From the NCBI RefSeq assembly GCF_022919215.1, contig NZ_CP095046.1, forward strand, positions 913,501-977,500: a stretch of DNA of 64,000 nt, given 5' to 3'. Origin of the DNA: Hymenobacter cellulosilyticus. GTDB taxonomy: Bacteria > Bacteroidota > Bacteroidia > Cytophagales > Hymenobacteraceae. Position 1 is the first letter of the stretch. Each line of letters starts with the position of its first letter. Under the pieces are notes generated by a model. That model did no database searches. It saw only the letters and a list, made by a program, of their open reading frames with translations, and had not been told where the DNA came from. The position numbers were made by a program, and so were the translations under genes. Of this stretch, positions 57,297 through 64,000 are shown piece by piece.

Positions 57297-58525
57297 ATGC
57301 CACGTCTGCTGACTCCCGCCCAGAGGTGCCGGTTTCCCCAAACCGTGCCCGCTGGGCGGTAACACTGATTTTCTTTCTGCACGGATTGCTGTTTGCCAAC
57401 TGGGCCGCCCGTTTGCCCGAGCTGGAGCTCCGCTATGCCATTGAGCACCGGGAGTTGGGTCAGGTATTGTTCTGCAACGCCATGGGAGCCTGGGCGGCCA
57501 TGCCCCTGGCTAGTTGGCTGCTACCCAAGCTCGGCAGCAGCCGGATGACTACGGTTGGCGCCCTCTTGTTTTGTGCCTTCATCCCCGGCCTGGCCTTACT
57601 GGACAGCGTCGGCCAACTAATGACGCTGTTTCTGGCCTTGGGTGCCGCTACCGGCCTGCTGGATGTGGCCATGAACTCCCAGGCTATTCAGGTGGAGCAG
57701 CAGCACTCACGGCCCATTATGTCGTCGTTTCATGCAGCCTTCAGCTTGGGTGGCATGTTGGGTGCCGGAGCCGGGGCCCTAGGAGCCCACCAGGGTTGGA
57801 GTTACGCTACGCACTTGCTCAGCTTCTCGGCCGCGGGCATGCTGTTGGCCATAGGGGCTGCCACCCAGCTCTTGCCCGCCCCTGAATCGGTACGGGCTTC
57901 TACCGAAGCGGCCTTGGTTAAGCCGACGGGCTTTCGGTGGCCCAGCCGGTTGGTAGTCGGCCTGGGCATTGTGGCCTTTTGCTGCATGTTGGGTGAGGGT
58001 GCCATGGCCGACTGGAGCACCATTTACCTCGTGCAGGACACCCACGCCAGCTCGGCCCTGGCCCCGCTGGGCTACGCCGCCTTTTCCCTGGCTATGGCTA
58101 CGGGCCGCATTTTCGGCGATGCTGCAGCTTTGCGCTTTGGGTCCCAGCGCCTGGTAGTGGTTGGGGGCCTGCTGGCGCTGGCGGGGTTGCTGAGCATGCT
58201 CGTCGTACCCCTTACGGCCGTGGGAATTGGCGGGCTCTTTCTCATCGGGCTGGGCTTGTCCACGGTCATTCCCACGGTGTTTAGCGCCACCGGTCAGCAG
58301 CAGGAAATGTCGGCGGCTGCCGCCCTGGGCATGGTTTCCACTATCGGCTACGGCGGCTTTCTGCTGGGGCCGCCGGTTATCGGTTGGCTTGCCGATGCCC
58401 TGACTCTGCGCTGGGCGCTGGGCATCGTGGCGGGCCTGTTTGTGGTGCTGGTCGGAGTTGGGCTTACGCTTCGGCTGGCGGCCCGGTCCCAACCAGCTAA
58501 CCTGGAACCTGTCCTGGCCCGCTAA
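57297..58525 (+). CDS. MFS transporter (YbjJ-like)
   Basis: About 410 residues with twelve predicted membrane helices, e.g. WAVTLIFFLHGLLFANWAA, LFLALGAATGLLDVAMNSQA (a motif shared with YbjJ-type sugar-efflux-like MFS proteins) and FLIGLGLSTVIPTVFSATG. The start is uncertain. ATG 57297 follows the promoter box but needs one extra base (near AGG at 57325) to join the frame. GTG 57326 is in frame, and ATG 57230 is in frame but lies upstream of the box. Substrate unknown; possibly under the divergent AraC regulator. Confidence 0.82.
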
Positions 58526-58565
58526 TGCAACCCGACGGGTAGTATTCCTTTAACGTCTTCTCCCT

Positions 58566-58901
58566 ATGAAAACAGATAACTCATTTGCTGCCCGGCTGGC
58601 CCGGCCGGCCCCTCCGCCCACGCACGAGCTCAAAACCTGGCCCGCCTGCTTCGCGGCCGTCGAGTCGGGTACCAAGCCCTTCGACGTGCGCGAAAACGAC
58701 CGGAACTACCAGGTCGGCGATGTACTGCTGCTGCGCGAGTACGAGCCTGAAACTGAACAGTACAGTGGCCGCACCTTACTGCGGGCGGTTAGCTACGTAC
58801 TGCAAGGCGGCTCTTTTGGCCTGGAAGCTGGCTGGTGCGTGGTTGGCTTCGGAGCCCTGCCGCCTTTGCCGCCGGGCATCAACGATACGAAGCTCTGGTA
58901 G
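58566..58901 (+). CDS. DUF3850 (ASCH/PUA-like) protein
   Basis: 111 residues. The DUF3850 pattern covers the middle: HELKTWPACFAAVESGTKPF, DVRENDRNYQVGDVLLLREY and LQGGSFGLEAGWCVVGF. Such ASCH/PUA-like domains are thought to bind RNA or modified nucleotides. Function unproven. Confidence 0.88.
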   Translation: MKTDNSFAARLARPAPPPTHELKTWPACFAAVESGTKPFDVRENDRNYQVGDVLLLREYEPETEQYSGRTLLRAVSYVLQGGSFGLEAGWCVVGFGALPPLPPGINDTKLW

Positions 58902-58964
58902 CGTCCCACAACTTTACCTTTTTCCCTGCCCCAGAGGCAGTTTCTCCCACTTAATCTTTTGCGT

Positions 58965-59090
58965 ATGTATTTTCTGCCCGTATGGTACCTGACCACCGAA
59001 GACAGCCTGCGCGCGTTGCGCCACGCCAAGCTCTTCTGGCTTCGAACCTTTCCGTATTTTCTCAAAAGCAAAAAAGCCTGGTCGTATTAA
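58965..59090 (+). CDS. Possible 41-residue small protein overlapping a terminator
   Basis: ATG 58965 opens a 41-residue ORF (MYFLPVWYLTTEDSLRALRH, then AKLFWLRTFPYFLKSKKAWSY). The upstream sequence TAATCTTTTGCG is promoter-like. The last nine codons fall inside the hairpin at 59062-59109, as in genes ending within their own terminator. It is short and lacks a known family, so it is only a candidate. Confidence 0.4.
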   Translation: MYFLPVWYLTTEDSLRALRHAKLFWLRTFPYFLKSKKAWSY

Positions 59091-59109
59091 ACCAGGCTTT
59101 TTGCTTTTG
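59062..59109. terminator. Long bidirectional terminator
   Basis: CAAAAGC-AAAAAGCCTGGT pairs with ACCAGGCTTTTTGCTTTTG around a short loop. Both directions have T tracts. It separates the plus-strand genes from the LacI gene. Confidence 0.85.
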
Positions 59110-59125
59110 AGCAGAATAGTATTTG

Positions 59126-60172
59126 CTACACTTTGGTTTCCTGCAGCAAGTCTGAGCGCAACGACGACTCGCGGATCAGCAGATTAGGCTGCAGCACCAC
59201 CTGCCGGGGCGCTACTTTGGTAGGACCTTCGTTAATAAGATCCAGCAACATCTGTACGGCAGTGCGGCCCATTTCCTCGCAGCGCTGGTCTACCGAAGTA
59301 AGCATGGGCTCGGTCAGCGAGTCAAACAGTTCGTTGCTAAAGCCTGCCAGAGCTACGTCCTGCGGGATTCGCAGGCCCCGGCGCTTAATAATCTGCATAG
59401 CCCCTACCAGAGCCAGGTCATTGCAGGAAAACACCGCGTCGAGCTGTGGCGCCTGGTTGAGTAAGGACTCCATGCCCAGGCGCCCGTCCTGGATGCGCAG
59501 GTCGCTGAAATTCACCAGCATCGGGTCCACAGGGAGGCCGTTATGCTGCAAGGCATCAGCATAGCCCTGATAGCGGTTACGGCAAATATTCAGGTGCTGA
59601 GGTCCGCCGAGGTGGGCAATCTGCCGGCAACCTTGCTCAATAAGGTGGCAGACGGCTTCATAACCACCCTGATAGTCGTTCAATACCACTGCACTTACGT
59701 CCTTGCTCTCCACCACCCGGTCGAAGAGTACCATGGGAATATCCCGGCGGCGAATTTCCTCCAGATACCCAAAGTCGTGGGTCGAGAGCGACAGGGACAG
59801 CAGAATTCCGTCTACCTGGGCATTGAGGAGGGTTTCTACATTCTTCTGCTCCTGGGCGGCGTCTTCATTCGACTGGCAGATCATCACGTTGAAGCCGGCC
59901 TTGGTAGCCACCGTTTCAATACCCTTTACCACCAGGGCGAAAAACTGTCCATCAATGTGCGGCACTACTACGCCTAGGGTATTGCTACGGCCTTTGCGCA
60001 ATGCAGCGGCCAATTGGTTGGGCTGGTAGTTTAGTTGCCGGGCCAGTTCCCACACCCGCTTCTTGGTCGCGTCGCTGATGCGGCTATGGTCACTTAGCGC
60101 CCGCGACACTGTCGAAACGGATAAATTAAGCTGAGCAGCTAAATCGGATATGGAAGCGCGATGAGTAGACAC
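59126..60172 (-). CDS. LacI family transcriptional regulator
   Basis: 348 residues from GTG 60172 (an earlier in-frame start lies at 60205). N-terminal HTH SISDLAAQLNLSVSTVSRAL and hinge LNYQPNQLAAALRKG, then the periplasmic-binding-like domain (NTLGVVVPHIDGQFFALVV, DAVFSCNDLALVGAMQII, VALAGFSNELFDSLTEP). Binds a sugar or related effector and represses. A strong matching operator lies upstream at 60361-60388. The ligand is not evident; trehalose is one possibility given the nearby trehalase gene. Confidence 0.93.
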   Translation of the reverse strand: MSTHRASISDLAAQLNLSVSTVSRALSDHSRISDATKKRVWELARQLNYQPNQLAAALRKGRSNTLGVVVPHIDGQFFALVVKGIETVATKAGFNVMICQSNEDAAQEQKNVETLLNAQVDGILLSLSLSTHDFGYLEEIRRRDIPMVLFDRVVESKDVSAVVLNDYQGGYEAVCHLIEQGCRQIAHLGGPQHLNICRNRYQGYADALQHNGLPVDPMLVNFSDLRIQDGRLGMESLLNQAPQLDAVFSCNDLALVGAMQIIKRRGLRIPQDVALAGFSNELFDSLTEPMLTSVDQRCEEMGRTAVQMLLDLINEGPTKVAPRQVVLQPNLLIRESSLRSDLLQETKV

Positions 60173-60205
60173 AAGAGCAGGGAAATAGGCGGCAAGTTCG
60201 CACAA

Positions 60206-60534
60206 ATCAATTAACTGGCCTTCCTAAGATGTAGGATAACGCTTCAAGAACCACCGAAGCTAGGCACTAGTTCAGGCTCCGAAACCAAGTTCAGCGTTTA
60301 CCCAAGCCAGCACCCAGTCAGCAAGCTTGTTGGGAGGGGCAGCAAGATGAATATATGTGCACAATTGCGCAAACGTTTGCACAATTGTTTTCAACTTCCT
60401 ACATTCGAGCCGTTGAAAATAATTGTCGGCAGGCTCCGTGTCCAGGCTCTGAATTTCCTCCACTAAGTGAAATCAAAGCTAGGCCCTGTGCTTGCTCTTA
60501 GTCCATTGCCAGCCCCAATCGTCCGTATCAGTCC
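60206..60534. other. Intergenic region with LacI-type operator, no gene
   Basis: The only ORF (minus, 60272-60463) has no family resemblance and spans the operator, so it is not called. The region otherwise holds the 28-bp dyad at 60361-60388. Confidence 0.6.
60361..60388. promoter_or_regulatory. LacI-family operator
   Basis: A 28-bp inverted repeat with one mismatched pair, centred on GCAAACGTTTGC, flanked by ACAATTG and CAATTGT. A central CG with such arms is the LacI/PurR-family operator pattern. It lies about 190 bp upstream of the LacI start and 147 bp before the HTH gene. Confidence 0.8.
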
Positions 60535-61041
60535 ATGGGTCGTCATCGTCAATCCTTAAGCTTGTCCCGCAAGCAGCAAGCTTATCTCGCCGATTTTATC
60601 AACTCTGATATCCTCTCCAAGCAGCAGCGCAACCGTGCTCAGGTTCTGCAGCACTGGATGGCCGATTTGTCAGTTCAGGAATCCGGCGAGCTGCTGGGCC
60701 TGAGCATCGACCGGGTGTATAGCATGCGCCGGGCCTTTTCCCAGCAAGGCTTTAAGGACTATCTGCACGCGGTGCCGCGGTGCGGGGCTCCTAATAAGCT
60801 CACACCCAAGCTGGAAACCTTGCTGCGCCGCCTCACCCAGCAGGCCGAAGCCAAGGGCAAGCGTCTCACCCTGTCCCTGATTGCCAAGCGCGTCGTTGAG
60901 CTGGGTTACGCCGACCGGATTTGCACCGTAACTGTGCAGCGGGCCCTTAAACAGGTTAAAGGCACCAAGCTTACTGCTGCGGAGCAGCCTGCCTACGCTC
61001 TGGTGCAAAGCCCCCGTATCAACGAAGAGCAGGCGGCCTAG
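60535..61041 (+). CDS. IS630/homeodomain-like helix-turn-helix protein
   Basis: 168 residues. Two HTH parts resemble the N-terminal DNA-binding region of IS630-family transposases (VQESGELLGLSIDRVYSMRR, and LTLSLIAKRVVELGYADRI), but the DDE catalytic domain is absent and the sequence ends cleanly before its own terminator. No inverted repeats flank it. It could be a domesticated transposase fragment acting as a DNA-binding protein. Divergent from the LacI gene. Confidence 0.75.
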   Translation: MGRHRQSLSLSRKQQAYLADFINSDILSKQQRNRAQVLQHWMADLSVQESGELLGLSIDRVYSMRRAFSQQGFKDYLHAVPRCGAPNKLTPKLETLLRRLTQQAEAKGKRLTLSLIAKRVVELGYADRICTVTVQRALKQVKGTKLTAAEQPAYALVQSPRINEEQAA

Positions 61042-61064
61042 CCTTTTCCAGAGAATCTATTGTC

Positions 61065-61101
61065 AAGCCAGCGTCGAGCTTTGCCTCGGGCTGGCTTTTT
61101 G
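61065..61101 (+). terminator. Terminator of the HTH gene
   Basis: AAGCCAGC (61065-61072) pairs with GCTGGCTT, followed by TTTTG, 23 bp after the stop. Confidence 0.8.
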
Positions 61102-61239
61102 TTTTGTTCTGAAGGAGAAAGTAGGAAGAGGAGTCACGCCGTAACAGCGGTCAGGTACCTGAGTAGACCTGGTCTACTGACTATTGTCCAAAGAGGTGCT
61201 ATCTGCGTAGAGGAGTGCTTAGCTTATGTATTCCACACT

Positions 61240-62825
61240 ATGCGCAAACTGCTTCTTCCTGTAGCCTGGCTTTGTGTGTGCCTCCCGGCCGTAGTGAAGG
61301 CTCAGCCCAGTCCCCGGCAACTATTTCCGGGCTTGTTCGAGGCTGTGCAGCTGGGTAAGGTATTTCCCGACAACAAAACCTTTGTGGATGCCACGCCACT
61401 ACGGCCACCCGCCACGATTCTCGCGGCCTGGCAAACTGAAAAGCAACGCCCTGGCTTTAATCTGGGCCAGTTTGTGCAAGCCAATTTCCAATTGCCCGTT
61501 GCCAATGCTGCTGACTACCGTAGCAATGTAGCGCTGGGCATACGTCACCACCTCGACACTCTCTGGACCGTTCTGCAGCGCCCCGCCACCACTACTGTTC
61601 CCGCCTATTCATCCTTATTGCCGTTGCCTAAGCCGTACTTGGTTCCTGGTGGCCGTTTCCGGGAAGTATACTACTGGGATTCCTACTTCACCATGCTGGG
61701 TCTGCGGGAAGCCAACCGGCTGGACTTGGTACGCAACATGACTGACAATTTTGCCCACCTCATCAACCAGTACGGCTTTGTGCCCAATGGGAACCGCACG
61801 TACTACCTGACCCGCTCCCAGCCCCGTTCTTCTCACTCATGGTGGCGCTACTGGCTCAGGAGCAGGGCGACACAGTTTTACTGCGGTATCAGCCCCAACT
61901 GCTACGTGAATACGCCTACTGGATGCAAGGTGCCGACTCTTTGGCGCGTGGCCAGGCGACGCGCCGGGTAGTTCGACTACCCGACGGCTCCGTACTGAAC
62001 CGGTACTGGGACTCCAGTGCGGAACCTAGGGAAGAGTCCTATGCCGAAGATGTAGCGACGGCCCAAGCCAGTAATAGACCTGCAGCCGAAGTTTACCGGG
62101 ATATGCGTGCCGCCGCTGCTTCTGGCTGGGATTTCAGCACTCGCTGGTTTGGCCCGGCAAACACGTTGGCCAGCATTCGTACCACCGCGTTGATTCCCGT
62201 AGATTTGAACTGCCTACTGCTTTTTATGGAGCAAACAATTGCTCATACCTACTCTGCACAGCACAACAAGAGTCAGAATAAGCTTTGGAAGCAGAAGGTA
62301 GCCCGGCGCCGTCAAGCTTTACTGCACTACTGCTGGAACTCGCAGAAGGAGTGGTTCACTGATTTCGATTGGCAAAAAAACCAACCAACCGCGGTGAAAA
62401 CCCTGGCTGGCGTATTTCCACTGACCTTTGGCCTAGCTACTAAAAAGCAAGCTCAGCATATTGCCATTGGGCTGCAAAAGGACTTTTTACAAAAAGGAGG
62501 CTTACTGACTACGCTGGATAGGAGCGGTCAGCAATGGGATGCCCCAAATGCCTGGGCCCCCTTACAGTATATGGCTATTGATGGACTACACCGCTACCAC
62601 AAGACTCAACTTGCCGATACTATCACCTACCGGTGGATAAGACTTAACACAAAGGTGTTTCAGCAATCGGGCAAGCTATTAGAAAAGTATAATGTAGTCG
62701 ATACATCTCTCCTCGCTGGTGGAGGCGAATACCCCTTACAAGATGGTTTCGGTTGGACTAATGGAGTGCTGCTTAAGTTCCTTAATAGCCAAGGCAAACA
62801 CGTTAATAGAATCAAAAGGCATTAG
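61240..62825 (+). CDS. treA: Periplasmic trehalase, GH37 (one frameshift)
   Basis: About 528 residues after repair. Splits trehalose into two glucose units. A signal peptide ends VVKAQ. Trehalase signature 1 is PGGRFREVYYWDSYFTMLGL and signature 2 is QQWDAPNAWAPLQ; the C-terminal GGGEYPLQDGFGWTNGV is also typical. The frame breaks in CCCC at 61822-61825; one extra C restores SQPPFFSLMVALLAQEQGD. The downstream half looks less GC-rich than the 5' half. The nearby LacI regulator may respond to the same sugar. Confidence 0.92.
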
Positions 62826-62858
62826 TATCGTATCGCCTGTAAGTAGCCCAGTTCTCCT

Positions 62859-62890
62859 GAGCTAGTACAGCCACAGAGCTGTACTAGCTC
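62859..62890. terminator. Perfect 12-bp hairpin after trehalase
   Basis: GAGCTAGTACAG (62859-62870) and CTGTACTAGCTC (62879-62890) are exact complements with an 8-base loop. No T tract; possible terminator for the trehalase gene. Confidence 0.5.
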
Positions 62891-62939
62891 AAGGCAAATC
62901 AATGTATAAGGTTAGCCACCGAACCGCGGGCCAGGGGGC

Positions 62940-62983
62940 CTAAAACGCGACTGCCCCTCGCAGCACGAAGTCGCGAGGGGCAG
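62940..62983 (-). terminator. Terminator of the rRNA operon
   Basis: CTGCCCCTCGC (62951-62961) pairs with GCGAGGGGCAG (62973-62983). On the minus strand the stem is followed by TCGCGTTTTAGG, just after the 5S gene. Confidence 0.8.
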
Positions 62984-62997
62984 GGCTTGGAAAAAGG

Positions 62998-63108
62998 TTG
63001 GCGGCGACCGACTCTCCCGCCGGTGAAGGCAGTACCATAGGCGCTACGGGGCTTAACTGCTCTGTTCGGAATGGGAAGAGGTGAACACCCGTGCTAAAGC
63101 CACCATTA
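62998..63108 (-). rRNA. rrf: 5S ribosomal RNA
   Basis: The minus strand reads GGTGGCTTTAGCACGGGTG, then CCCATTCCGAACAGAGCAG, CGCCTATGGTACTGCC and GGGAGAGTCGGTCGCCGCC, the conserved order of a bacterial 5S rRNA. Boundaries are approximate by a few bases. About 90 bp separate it from the 3' end of 23S. Confidence 0.88.
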
Positions 63109-63196
63109 CTGGTGTCAGGATCACATGCTAGTGAAACTGTCAAATCGTTGACGCAGGAAACGGGTAAGAAGAAAAAGAAACAAAAGAGCTTGGTCT

Positions 63197-64000
<804 letters not shown>

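Noticed and set aside
60272-60463. Minus-strand ORF of 63 residues
   Set aside because: It spans the LacI operator, has no family resemblance and lies in an intergenic region.
60535-61041. Complete IS630 insertion element
   Set aside because: No catalytic domain, no inverted repeats and no target duplication visible.

Overview
The window looks like a chromosome segment of a Hymenobacter-type bacterium (Bacteroidota, Cytophagales). The evidence is the GC-rich sequence, gliding/type IX secretion genes (a PorP/SprF-like protein beside gldJ, and a cell-surface protein ending in a gliding-motility C-terminal domain), Bacteroidota -7 promoter boxes of the TAnnTTTG type, almost no Shine-Dalgarno sites, and many small lipoproteins. 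No prophage, CRISPR array, plasmid gene or intact insertion sequence was seen. Genus is inferred from gene content only.

Layout. 1-7 kb: end of a PKD-repeat surface protein, fumarase (fumC), a GNAT acetyltransferase, diacylglycerol kinase, a DinB-like and a thioredoxin-like protein. 6-14 kb: a DUF4382 lipoprotein, a very large AsmA-like protein, PorP/SprF, gldJ and comF. 14-18 kb: a carboxymuconolactone-decarboxylase-like protein, exonuclease III, an FAD amine-oxidase-like protein and a DUF3365 haem lipoprotein. 18-23 kb: the threonine operon thrA-thrB-thrC on the minus strand, preceded by a leader peptide and a complete-looking attenuator. 23-31 kb: a 21-bp tandem repeat tract, prfA, a beta-helix lipoprotein, yjbQ, a gpmI-lipoprotein-membrane protein operon and nadC. 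31-42 kb: methyltransferase, ZIP metal transporter, cbpA-cbpM, cell-wall genes (GH25 lysozyme, rlpA), Hsp20, PPK2 and a Gfo/Idh/MocA oxidoreductase. 42-54 kb: serine hydrolase, pentapeptide protein, OYE-type oxidoreductase, Nudix, M13 peptidase, alpha/beta hydrolase, FMN reductase and a blaI-M56 pair with two visible operators. 54-63 kb: aspartase, AraC regulator, MFS transporter, LacI regulator with a strong operator, an IS630-like HTH protein and a periplasmic trehalase. 62.9-64 kb: 5S and the 3' part of 23S rRNA on the minus strand.

Sequence quality matters for every reader. Seventeen genes are broken by 21 apparent single-base deletions, nearly all in runs of three or more G or C, and each is repaired in frame by adding one base. 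They are almost certainly sequencing or assembly errors. I annotate each such gene across its whole extent and say where the break lies.

How the genes fit together. fumC and aspA both yield or consume fumarate. thrABC makes threonine from aspartate under apparent ribosome-mediated attenuation. GldJ, PorP/SprF and the surface protein belong to gliding and type IX secretion. LacI, its operator and the trehalase may form a sugar-responsive region, but that link is inferred from position only.
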